A stretch of 36,873 nucleotides of DNA from Opitutia bacterium (GTDB lineage Bacteria; Verrucomicrobiota; Verrucomicrobiia; Opitutales; Opitutaceae), in assembly GCA_947452315.1 (NCBI GenBank), contig CANGCX010000016.1, forward strand, positions 1 to 36,873, in the 5' to 3' direction. The translations under genes were made by a program, and so were the position numbers. How positions within the stretch are numbered: position 1 is the stretch's first letter; each line of letters opens with the position of its first letter. Shown in pieces: positions 1-7,481 of the stretch. Under the pieces are notes generated by a model, which made no database searches, was not told the DNA's origin, and saw only the letters and a list, made by a program, of their open reading frames with translations.

Positions 1-402
1 CAGCAGGATAAAAACCAGCAGCAAAACAAAGACGACAAGAGCAAGTCCTCCGACAAATCCGATCCGTCGCAAAAGCAGCAAGACCAACAAAATTCTGACG
101 ACCAAAAAAACGATTCCAAGGATTCGCCTGATTCCAAGCCGCAAGACGGCAAGCAAGGTCAGAAAGCCTTTGGAGATATGAAAGACCAGCCTCCGCCACC
201 GCCGCAACCACCCGAGGGCGACACCCAACAGGTCGGGGGCAATCCTGACAAAAAACCCGCCGACGCCACTGCCGATCCCTCCCTCGCGATGCCGCTCCAA
301 AAGCTCGATCAGCTACGCAATCAAGATTCTCCCGCCAAACTCTTCAAACTCATGCAGGGCGAGCCTCAGCCCGCTCCCGCCAAAAAAGGTAAAAACTGGT
401 GA
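1..402 (+). CDS. C-terminal part of a Bat-operon protein (BatC/TPR-like), 5' end outside window
   Basis: The frame is open from base 1 to a TGA at 400-402, giving about 133 residues. The first 60 or so are strongly hydrophilic and low in complexity (Q, K, D, S), followed by a Pro-rich stretch and a short C-terminal block (LDQLRNQDSPAKLFKLMQGE). In aerotolerance (Bat) operons the gene before batD is often a TPR protein or a VWA protein with just such a charged Q/K/D tail. The stop overlaps the GTG start of the next gene, so the two are probably translationally coupled. No TPR or VWA domain lies in the visible part, so the identity is inferred from context only. Confidence 0.6.
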   Translation, partial: QQDKNQQQNKDDKSKSSDKSDPSQKQQDQQNSDDQKNDSKDSPDSKPQDGKQGQKAFGDMKDQPPPPPQPPEGDTQQVGGNPDKKPADATADPSLAMPLQKLDQLRNQDSPAKLFKLMQGEPQPAPAKKGKNW

Positions 403-2957
403 CAACCCGCATGTACCGCCGCCGCTTCTCTCTCCCCTTGCTTGTCCTTATTGCTCTCGGAGCCATCGTGTCTGCCCACGCGCAGACCGTGCGCTGGGAG
501 CCCCTACAAGGTGCGCTCGCCGTTGGCCAGACGAGTGAACTACTCCTGATTTTTGAAGACTGCTCGCCCAAGGAAACGCCACGTCTACCCAAAATAGATG
601 GCCTCTCGCTCGATTTCGCCGGCCAGTCTACCAGTACCTCGATCATAAATTTCACGCGCTCTGATTCCGTCACGTTTACTTACGCGGCTCGACTCACCAA
701 AAAACAACGCGTCACCATTCCGTCCTTCGAGGTCGAGACCGACAAGGGCAAGCTCCGCACGCCTGTAGCGTCTTACGAGCCCGGAGCTGCCACCGTAGGT
801 AACACTGGTGTTTCATTAGAGAACGCCGCTAATTCCCGACTCGCCGCCAATCCCAGCAGCGTCTGGGCTGGAGAAGTTTTTAACCTGACCTACAGCCTCG
901 ATGCCTCGCGCAGCTACTTTCCTGATTTCGGTCGCGGCCAGATTGAATGGAATGGCGAGCCGCTCGTTTCCGAAGATTGGTCTCGCCCCGATCCCCTGGA
1001 TTTCCGCGCCGGCAACGAACCCCGCACTGGACTTTCCTACCGCACTCGCGCCATCGCCCGCACTCCGGGCAGCATCCGCCTGAACGCCGTAAGCCAACTC
1101 ATCAACCTCTCCGTCGGGGTAACCGGATTCGGCTTTTTTCAACAACGTCAGTACCAGCAATTCTCCATCACCAGCGCCGCCCCAGTGCTGGAAGTGAAAC
1201 CACTTCCCGTTGCCCCCGCCGGTTTCAACGGCGCCGTCGGCAGTCTCAAGCTCTCATCCAAAATCGTGCCTCTCACCGCCGCGGTCGGCGAGCCGATCAC
1301 CTGGACGCTCGAACTCTCTGGTGCCGCCAACTGGCCCGACATCCCCGGACTACCCGCCCGCGCCGTTTCCAAAAATTTCCAAGTCGTCTCGCCCCAAGCC
1401 AAACGCACCCCCGCCGAGGGTAAACTCTTCGACGCCACGCTCGCCGAAGACGTCGTCCTCGTCCCTACCAAAGCTGGTACCTATACCCTAGGCCCAGTTA
1501 CCTTCACTTACTTCGATCCCAAAGCCGGCATCTACAAAACGCTCACCTCTCCCACGACCAGCGTGACAATCACCGAGCCGACCAACAGCCCCTCCTCCAC
1601 CACCGGACTCAATCTCAACGTAACACCCAATCCAGCTGACAGCACGCGGGCCGATAAGCCCACCCCAGCGAAAGTCGTCCCCGCGCCGTTGCCACTCGGC
1701 CTCCCGCGCGAGCCCGTCAACGGTTCCGCCCTCGCCACCGTGCCGCTGCCAACTCGCACTGTCGTCGCGAGCCTGCTCAGCGGGGTCGTTGGCTTCTTCC
1801 TTTTCTGGCTGATCCTAGCCTACCTCCGCGCTCGCCTCACCGATCCCCTTGCGCCGCGTCGGGCCGCACACTCGCGCCTAGAAAAACTTCTTCCCGAGCT
1901 TAACCTCGCCGATCCGACGGTACTCCGCACCCAACTTATCGCCTGGCAACACGACATCGCGCGCCTTCTGCTCCTGCCCATCGCCGCGCCCACATTGGCC
2001 GATCTCGACCGCACTTCGACCGCCAGCGATGCACTCAAAACCCTCTGGGCAGAAACCGACTGCACGCTCTACGGCGAAAATATTTCCCTTCCTTCCGATT
2101 GGTCCACGCGCGCCCGCGCTGCGCTTGACGCGTTGCCCTTGCCGCGATTCTCACCGTTGCGCCTGTTTTTGCCGCGCAACCTTTTCCCATTCATCGCCGC
2201 GCTAGCCTTTGCCGTACTCATCACGCCCGCTCAGTTACAAGCCGCGGACGGCGCTAGTGATTACCGGCGCGGAGATTTTCCAGCGGCGGAAAAAGCCTAC
2301 CGGACCATCCTGACGGCGAACCCCACGGACGCCCTCGCACATCATAACCTCTCACTGGCACTCGCGCAGCAAGATCGCTGGGACGAAGCCGCCGCGCACG
2401 CCTCGGCTGCCCTCTTGCAAGCCCCGACCCACGAAGCGATCCGCGCCCAATTCACTCTGTCAGCTGAAAAATCCGGCCACGTTCCTGCCGCGCTCGCCGC
2501 CTTCCTCGCGCCCGGACCACTGCAAAAAATTGCCCGCCTGCAATCGCCAGTCGCCTGGCAAGTTACGCTGTTGGCTGGAGTTAGCTTTTGCCTACTCAGC
2601 ACTGCAGGCCTGCTAGCATCGTTTTTTCAACTGCCCCAGAGCCCCGCACGCGCACAAGGGCTATCACGTCGACTCGCCTACAGTGTCATCATCGTGAGCC
2701 TACTCGTCATCGCAGGCGCCTTAACCAGCCTCTTCACTTACGGATCCGCCACTGATGCACGCGCGGCCATAGCTTGGCGCGCCGGCACGCTTCGCTCCAT
2801 TCCCACCGAAGCCGACACCACGCAAAAAACCACGCCCCTCGCCGCCGGCAGCCTCGCCGCCGTGGACCAAAAATTCCTCGGATGGCGCCACCTCACTTTT
2901 CCATCGGGTCAAACCGGTTGGGTGCGCGCGGAAGACCTCGTCCCGCTCTGGCGTTAA
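399..2957 (+). CDS. BatD-BatE fusion protein (Bat aerotolerance/stress operon)
   Basis: The 852-residue product starts with a signal peptide (hydrophobic core near 11-25, ending AHAQ). A long beta-rich periplasmic BatD (oxygen-tolerance) region follows to about 440, then a transmembrane helix at 453-477 and a cytoplasmic helical part. From about 595 the chain looks like BatE: another hydrophobic segment (595-614), two TPR-like repeats (about 620-675, with GDFPAAEKAYRTILTANP and a second copy), two more membrane helices (about 721-743 and 759-783) and a C-terminal SH3-like block (790-852, ending GQTGWVRAEDLVPL). BatD and BatE are normally separate adjacent genes. They are thought to act at the membrane with MoxR and VWA proteins in stress response, but the biochemistry is unclear. 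The GTG start overlaps the preceding stop (GTGA); an ATG at 411 is the alternative and also leaves an intact signal peptide. Confidence 0.8.
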   Translation: MTTRMYRRRFSLPLLVLIALGAIVSAHAQTVRWEPLQGALAVGQTSELLLIFEDCSPKETPRLPKIDGLSLDFAGQSTSTSIINFTRSDSVTFTYAARLTKKQRVTIPSFEVETDKGKLRTPVASYEPGAATVGNTGVSLENAANSRLAANPSSVWAGEVFNLTYSLDASRSYFPDFGRGQIEWNGEPLVSEDWSRPDPLDFRAGNEPRTGLSYRTRAIARTPGSIRLNAVSQLINLSVGVTGFGFFQQRQYQQFSITSAAPVLEVKPLPVAPAGFNGAVGSLKLSSKIVPLTAAVGEPITWTLELSGAANWPDIPGLPARAVSKNFQVVSPQAKRTPAEGKLFDATLAEDVVLVPTKAGTYTLGPVTFTYFDPKAGIYKTLTSPTTSVTITEPTNSPSSTTGLNLNVTPNPADSTRADKPTPAKVVPAPLPLGLPREPVNGSALATVPLPTRTVVASLLSGVVGFFLFWLILAYLRARLTDPLAPRRAAHSRLEKLLPELNLADPTVLRTQLIAWQHDIARLLLLPIAAPTLADLDRTSTASDALKTLWAETDCTLYGENISLPSDWSTRARAALDALPLPRFSPLRLFLPRNLFPFIAALAFAVLITPAQLQAADGASDYRRGDFPAAEKAYRTILTANPTDALAHHNLSLALAQQDRWDEAAAHASAALLQAPTHEAIRAQFTLSAEKSGHVPAALAAFLAPGPLQKIARLQSPVAWQVTLLAGVSFCLLSTAGLLASFFQLPQSPARAQGLSRRLAYSVIIVSLLVIAGALTSLFTYGSATDARAAIAWRAGTLRSIPTEADTTQKTTPLAAGSLAAVDQKFLGWRHLTFPSGQTGWVRAEDLVPLWR

Positions 2958-3433
2958 AGCTCGTTGCTCGCGCGCAGGGCGGCGGCGCGTTCAGCCCGCG
3001 GGATGCGGCGTAAAAGCCAACGCTGACCGGCGTTAACGATAAAACCCGCGCAACGTAAGCTACCGCAACGGCACGGGTGTTGCCGCCATTCCTTAAAGCC
3101 GAACCCGTAATCAAACGTAAGCTCTTCACCCGCGGCAATTTCTCTCCGCGCGATAATCCAGATGCGACCGCGAATAGTATCGGCGCGACAATTGGGCGCA
3201 CATGAGTGGTTGATCAAACGCGCGACGTTACGCCGCGTTCGACCATCGAGGTCGTAGCGCGCGTTGAGCTCAAAAATATACACGCAGTCGTCGCCGCCAC
3301 GCCGCCCGCGCGCTAAGCGCAACGCTTCACGCCGCTCCGCCTCCGCCTTAGTTATGCGTTCGCCTGTGTATTCGATCACCGCCGTTCCATCCGGAATAAT
3401 ATCACGAGCATAAACGCCGCGACCATGAATCAA
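2954..3433 (-). CDS. SET-domain protein (putative protein-lysine methyltransferase)
   Basis: This is a short stand-alone SET domain. Visible motifs in order are HGRGVYA, EYTGE, RLINHSCAPNC (AdoMet-binding NHSC signature), AGEELTFDYG, and a post-SET-like CRCGSLRC near the C-terminus, with cysteines placed to bind zinc. Bacterial SET proteins of this kind methylate lysines on unknown targets. The listed start is a TTG at 3433, the only ATG/GTG/TTG in frame, but it cuts into the SET fold. The codons just upstream read SRWIEHRAS, a typical first strand, and the frame stays open to a TGA at 3533-3535. A CTG at 3505 (giving a basic N-terminus, LKTKSSK) may be the true start. The stop shares the palindrome TTAA with the stop of the convergent BatD-BatE gene. 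Confidence 0.8.
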   Translation of the reverse strand: MIHGRGVYARDIIPDGTAVIEYTGERITKAEAERREALRLARGRRGGDDCVYIFELNARYDLDGRTRRNVARLINHSCAPNCRADTIRGRIWIIARREIAAGEELTFDYGFGFKEWRQHPCRCGSLRCAGFIVNAGQRWLLRRIPRAERAAALRASNEL

Positions 3434-3608
3434 AGAAGCCCGGTGCTCAATCCAGCGCGAGACGGCAGCGCGGCGACTAGTGGTCTTACTCGATTTAGTT
3501 TTCAGGAGCGCAGCGGAGCGGGCTAGGCGCCATCAGACAACCCCCTTCTTAAGGAAACACAGCGGAGGCCAGACGACCTAGGGATGATCCAAAAACGTAA
3601 CCGCCGCG

Positions 3609-4571
3609 TCAAAAACGCCACGCCACGATGCGGCTGTGTTTTTGCCCCTGCGCCATCGGCAACACGCGCGACTCGCTCACGCCAGCCTCGGCAAGGGCGC
3701 GACTAATCGCGGGCAGATGCGCGCCTTTTGACACCAATATCGTAAACCATCGGCATAATGACGGTAGCTGTGCACTTTCGGCGATCAAACGCCGAACAAA
3801 CGCCAACTCACCGCCCGTGCACCAGAGCTCGGTGTTTTTACCTCCAAAATTCAAAACCGGCGAAGCATCGCGACGGCCACCCAAATTGCGCAACTTGCGC
3901 CGGGTACCGGCCGCCGCCTCCTCCGGCGAGGCATGAAATGGCGGATTACAAATGCAGGCGGAAAACGTCTCGCCGGGCTCAATTACGCCACGGAACATCG
4001 CCAACGCTGAACGTTGACGCCGCAACTTTAGCCGCCCCGCCAGGGTCGCATCCATTCGCAAGAATCCCTGTGCATGCTGCAAGGCGACTTGATCTGTCTC
4101 CGTGCCGACAAAACTCCAGTCATACTCGCGGCAGCCGAGGATTGGGTAAATACAGTTCGCTCCGACACCGATATCCAAAATGACAGTGGCTGCTCCGCGA
4201 GGGATTGCCCGCTCATCGCTGCCACTCAACAAATCCGCCACATAATGCAGATAATCTGCACGCCCAGGAATCGGGGGACACAGATAACCAAGAGGTATAT
4301 CCCACTCCTCAAAGCCATAATCCACGCGCAGCAACGCCTGATTTAATGCCTTCACCGCCTCCGGATCCGAGAAATCAATCGAGGCGTTGCCGTAGGCGTT
4401 GACAGCAACGTAAGGAGCCAAAGCCGGAGAACGTGCCGTGAGCCGTGCAAAATCGTAGCCAGCTCGATGACGATTGCGCGGATGGAGTCCAGCTTTGGGT
4501 ACAGATGTATGATTAGAGGTGATGTATAAAAGAAACGTAATTCCCTCGGATTTAAAACAGGATTCCGCCAT
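3609..4571 (-). CDS. rlmF: 23S rRNA (adenine-1618-N6)-methyltransferase RlmF
   Basis: The 320-residue product matches RlmF (YbiN) along its whole length. It has the N-terminal GLHPRNRHRAGYDF block (28-41), LCPPIPGRADYLHY (97-110), the AdoMet site DIGVGANCIYP (133-143), the catalytic N6-adenine motif CNPPFH (208-213), LNFGGKNTELWCTGGE and a C-terminal MAQGQKHSRIVAW. The enzyme methylates A1618 (E. coli numbering) of 23S rRNA in the cytoplasm. I chose the ATG at 4571; a TTG at 4634 would add 21 residues with no family similarity. Even from the ATG there are about 25 residues before the conserved start. The gene is divergent from the membrane/spermidine-synthase gene, with 100 bases between the starts. 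Confidence 0.95.
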   Translation of the reverse strand: MAESCFKSEGITFLLYITSNHTSVPKAGLHPRNRHRAGYDFARLTARSPALAPYVAVNAYGNASIDFSDPEAVKALNQALLRVDYGFEEWDIPLGYLCPPIPGRADYLHYVADLLSGSDERAIPRGAATVILDIGVGANCIYPILGCREYDWSFVGTETDQVALQHAQGFLRMDATLAGRLKLRRQRSALAMFRGVIEPGETFSACICNPPFHASPEEAAAGTRRKLRNLGGRRDASPVLNFGGKNTELWCTGGELAFVRRLIAESAQLPSLCRWFTILVSKGAHLPAISRALAEAGVSESRVLPMAQGQKHSRIVAWRF

Positions 4572-4671
4572 TGTATTTTCATTCCGAACCTTCCCCTGGC
4601 GCGGAACGTCTCGCCGAAAAACCCGCCCTATCAATTCGAGCTAACCCCCTTGATTTGCTCATAATTTTCTC

Positions 4672-6927
4672 ATGCTACCCTTCGCCCTTTCCATTTTTAC
4701 TGGCGCCTTTCTTTTATTCCAAGTTCAGCCACTTATCGGCAAATACATCCTGCCGTGGTTTGGCGGAAGTCCGGGAGTATGGACAACATGTCTATTATTT
4801 TTCCAGATGCTGCTTCTGGGTGGGTATGCTTATGCGCATTTTTCCACAAAATATCTAAAACCGCGCGGCCAGATCGTGCTCCACGTTGCTCTATTGCTCG
4901 GCTCGCTGGCCCTCCTGCCCATTACGCCGTCGGAAACGTGGAAGCCGTTACTCGCCGGCGATCCTTCATTACGCATCCTGTGCTTACTCAGCGTGACGAT
5001 TGGACTGCCCTACTTCGTGCTTTCATCCACCGGCCCGCTCATGCAGCGCTGGTTTAGTCTCACCCACCCCGGAGTCTCGCCCTATAGGCTTTACGCGCTT
5101 TCCAATGTAGGTTCGTTGCTGGCGTTGCTAAGTTATCCGGTGTTTTTCGAGGTCAAGTTTACTCGGAGCGAGCAAGCCGCATTGTGGTCAATCGGGCTCG
5201 GCTTATTTGCGGTACTTTGCGGATGGAGCGCTATTCGCTTGTTGCGTCAGGACCCGAAGAATGAGGCAAACAAAGCAGGTTTAGACACCGCGACAGCAAC
5301 GGAAGTGCCCACGCATTGGGGTTCGAAAACACTTTGGATTACCCTGCCGGCGATTGCTTCGGTCTTGCTGTTAGCGATCACAAATAAACTCAGCCAAGAG
5401 GTCGCGGTCATCCCATTTTTGTGGGTATTGCCGCTCGCACTTTATCTATTGAGCTTCGTCATCTGCTTTGATCATGCGCGTTGGTATCACCGCGGCGTCT
5501 TTGCCGCCTTGCTGGTCGTGGGGCTGGCGAGCGTTGTAGTTTTAATCGAAGCAGGCAGTGACGCGCCCATGAAGCTGCAGATCGTAATTTATAACACCGC
5601 GCTCTTCGTCGCCTGCATGATTTGCCACGGCGAACTCTATCAGATCAAGCCGGCGCCCGAGCGTCTAACTTCTTATTTTCTATTCATCTCTGCCGGAGGC
5701 GCCTTGGGTGGCCTTCTCATAGCCGTAGTGGCTCCGGCAGTCTTCAATGATTATCTCGAGTTCCCGCTCAGCCTCATTGTTCTCGGGACCATTGTCGCAC
5801 TCATTTGTATCCGCCAACGCAGTCGCTCACTCGCCCTCGGCGCGATCGCAGGCTCTGCAATCACAGTACTCATCCTGCCCGTGCTATTTTCAACCTTGGA
5901 TGGGAGCGATGGTATCGCTTTTGAGTATCGTAAATTTTTTGACATCCATCTGGCCCTACTCGCCTCGGGTTTCGCGGTGGCCGTAGTGAGCACAATCGAT
6001 TTCAGGCAACGAGCACTGGCAGCTACGTGGCGCCCGATCCTCGGACTTCCGATCGTTCTACTCGCCGTCCAATTCGGCTACATGATCACGAAGCAACTTC
6101 GCGCAGCCGATCCGGTGCCGGTACTGCGCTCGTCGCGTAATTTCTACGGCACGTTGAAAGTCCTCGATTACTCCCGAGATAATCCCGCGGAAAATTACCA
6201 CCTACTCATGCACGGCGCGACAACTCACGGACTGCAATTTACTGCGCCTGATCGCGCCAGCTCAATTACCTCCTACTACGGACCAACCAGCGGCGTGGGC
6301 CTAGCGATCAATCAGCTCTCTGAAAAAGGCCCCAAACGCTTGGGCGTAGTCGGCCTCGGCACCGGTTCACTCGCTGCGTATGGCGCCACAGGCGATTATG
6401 TTCGCATCTATGAAATCAACCCCGCCGTCGAGCGCTTAGCCCGCGAATCGTTCAGCTATCTGGCCCGTTGCCCGGCCAAGCTCGATGTGATTATGGGCGA
6501 CGCCCGTCTCATGATGGAACGCGAACTAGCCCTCGGGAAAACTCAGTCGCTCGATCTACTCGCACTCGACGCTTTTAGCAGTGACGCCATTCCGGTGCAC
6601 CTGCTTACCCGAGAAGCTTTCGGGATTTATTTAAAACATCTTAAACCGGATGGCGTCATCGCTATCCACATTTCCAATCGCTACCTCGACCTTCAACCCG
6701 TCGTAGAACGACTCGCTCAAGAATTCGGCTTGGACGTTGCGTGCATCTCAGATGAACCGATCGATGAAGCCTGGCTTTACTCAACGACGTGGATGTTGGT
6801 TTCCCGTGATCGATCATTGTTGCGTGCCCCAAAAATAGCGGCCGCTACGGAAACTATGAAATCCAAGCACCCCTCGGGCATACTGTGGACCGACGATAAG
6901 ACGGACCTGTACTCGATCATGAAGTGA
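4672..6927 (+). CDS. Multi-spanning membrane protein fused to a spermidine-synthase-like domain
   Basis: The 751-residue product has an N-terminal half (about 1-480) made of roughly a dozen hydrophobic helices and a cytoplasmic C-terminal half with an aminopropyltransferase/AdoMet Rossmann fold. Visible in the latter are VGLGTGSLAAYG (about 560-571), an acidic strand end (IYEINPAVE), GDARLMME and LDAFSSDAIPVHLLT (about 632-646). This is the 'fused MFS/spermidine synthase' family common in Verrucomicrobiota, Planctomycetota and Proteobacteria. Its product is not established. The loop residues that bind putrescine in true SpeE are not clearly conserved, so I do not call it speE. It could make a polyamine-like compound and export it, but this is inference. 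The start is the first ATG. Confidence 0.85.
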   Translation: MLPFALSIFTGAFLLFQVQPLIGKYILPWFGGSPGVWTTCLLFFQMLLLGGYAYAHFSTKYLKPRGQIVLHVALLLGSLALLPITPSETWKPLLAGDPSLRILCLLSVTIGLPYFVLSSTGPLMQRWFSLTHPGVSPYRLYALSNVGSLLALLSYPVFFEVKFTRSEQAALWSIGLGLFAVLCGWSAIRLLRQDPKNEANKAGLDTATATEVPTHWGSKTLWITLPAIASVLLLAITNKLSQEVAVIPFLWVLPLALYLLSFVICFDHARWYHRGVFAALLVVGLASVVVLIEAGSDAPMKLQIVIYNTALFVACMICHGELYQIKPAPERLTSYFLFISAGGALGGLLIAVVAPAVFNDYLEFPLSLIVLGTIVALICIRQRSRSLALGAIAGSAITVLILPVLFSTLDGSDGIAFEYRKFFDIHLALLASGFAVAVVSTIDFRQRALAATWRPILGLPIVLLAVQFGYMITKQLRAADPVPVLRSSRNFYGTLKVLDYSRDNPAENYHLLMHGATTHGLQFTAPDRASSITSYYGPTSGVGLAINQLSEKGPKRLGVVGLGTGSLAAYGATGDYVRIYEINPAVERLARESFSYLARCPAKLDVIMGDARLMMERELALGKTQSLDLLALDAFSSDAIPVHLLTREAFGIYLKHLKPDGVIAIHISNRYLDLQPVVERLAQEFGLDVACISDEPIDEAWLYSTTWMLVSRDRSLLRAPKIAAATETMKSKHPSGILWTDDKTDLYSIMK

Positions 6928-6950
6928 TCGCTGTTTTCACAAAAACCTAT

Positions 6951-7097
6951 TTAATCAATCGGCAAACTGCCAATCAACGCAACGCCCTCGCCGGAGGCGG
7001 CTCTAAAGTTCTGCTGCAACTCATCGATCTCATCGGCCCAATCCTTTACAGCTGCCACGAGACACCGAACGCAGGTGAGCTGTGAGCTGCAACAACC
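6951..7097 (-). pseudogene. Short stop-free segment, possible gene remnant
   Basis: On the minus strand 48 codons run between in-frame TAA triplets (7098-7100 and 6951-6953), ending VKDWADEIDELQQNFRAASG and then EGVALIGSLPID. The composition is protein-like and amphipathic, but there is no ATG, only an internal GTG, and no ribosome-binding site. A second stop-free stretch lies further upstream on the same strand (about 7130-7275, including IRDFFAYLYRK and SDRLTQNGANRAGAENEL) in a different frame. They may be pieces of one decayed gene or chance. I recognise no family. Confidence 0.25.
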
Positions 7098-7281
7098 TTA
7101 TGCCAGCCATCGTCGAATTGTAGGCTGGAGGCGTTTTAGCGAAAGTCGGTCATAGCAGGATGAAGCTCGTTTTCTGCACCCGCTCGATTAGCGCCATTCT
7201 GGGTGAGCCGATCGCTTGGCACCGCAACCTTCCGATACAAATACGCGAAAAAGTCGCGGATAACTAGAACTAGGCATTACA

Positions 7282-7308
7282 AATCGGAAAGGTCTCAAAC
7301 TAGAGACC
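7282..7308 (-). terminator. Hairpin downstream of tRNA-Gln, possible terminator or processing site
   Basis: GGTCTC (7291-7296) and GAGACC (7303-7308) form a perfect 6-bp stem with a 6-base loop. Read on the minus strand it lies 22 bases after the tRNA 3' end and is followed by TTTCCGATTT, a broken U-rich tract. This fits a weak intrinsic terminator of the tRNA transcript. Confidence 0.45.
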
Positions 7309-7330
7309 GACATTACCGCATCTATTCCAC

Positions 7331-7404
7331 TGGCTGCCCGACATGGATTCGAACCATGACTAGGTGAGTCAAAGTCACCTGTGCTGCCATTACACCATCA
7401 GGCA
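7331..7404 (-). tRNA. tRNA-Gln (anticodon UUG)
   Basis: The 74-base cloverleaf is complete. It has a 7-bp acceptor stem (TGCCTGA with TCGGGCA, one G-U), a 3-bp D stem (GTG/CAC), a 5-bp anticodon stem (GGTGA/TCACC) with loop CTTTGAC giving anticodon TTG, a 4-base variable region, and a 5-bp T stem (CATGG/CCATG) with loop TTCGAAT. Discriminator G and CCA are encoded. It reads CAA, and CAG by wobble. It lies 77 bases downstream of valS on the same strand, so the two may share a transcript. Confidence 0.97.
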
Positions 7405-7432
7405 TCAGTAGAACGGAAAACGGTGCGCCGCC

Positions 7433-7454
7433 TCCGCCCTAGGTCAAGGGCGGA
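7433..7454 (-). terminator. Hairpin between valS and tRNA-Gln
   Basis: TCCGCCC (7433-7439) and GGGCGGA (7448-7454) make a 7-bp stem with an 8-base loop, 27 bases past the valS stop. There is no immediate U-run on the minus strand, so it may be a weak or Rho-assisted terminator, or a processing hairpin that separates the mRNA from the tRNA. Confidence 0.35.
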
Positions 7455-7481
7455 AACAGAGAGTTTCGCGAAATCAAAAAC

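Larger units (their letters stand above)
6928..7330. other. About 400-base gap between the SpeE-like gene and tRNA-Gln
   Basis: I find no intact gene here. The gap holds the two relic-like minus-strand reading frames described at 6951-7097 and about 7130-7275. It also has a tandem 7-base direct repeat (GTGAGCT at 7075-7081 and 7082-7088) and the hairpin at 7291-7308. Its base composition is less G+C-rich than the neighbouring genes. No copy of the tRNA 3' end is present, so there is no sign of an att site. Confidence 0.5.

Noticed and set aside
1-180. Q/K/D-rich stretch as a DNA repeat array
   Set aside because: The codons vary and no unit repeats exactly; it is low-complexity protein coding sequence.
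7331-7404. tRNA-Gln as an integration site for a mobile island
   Set aside because: No integrase gene and no repeat of the tRNA 3' end is present in the flanking DNA; both sides hold ordinary chromosomal genes or a short gap.
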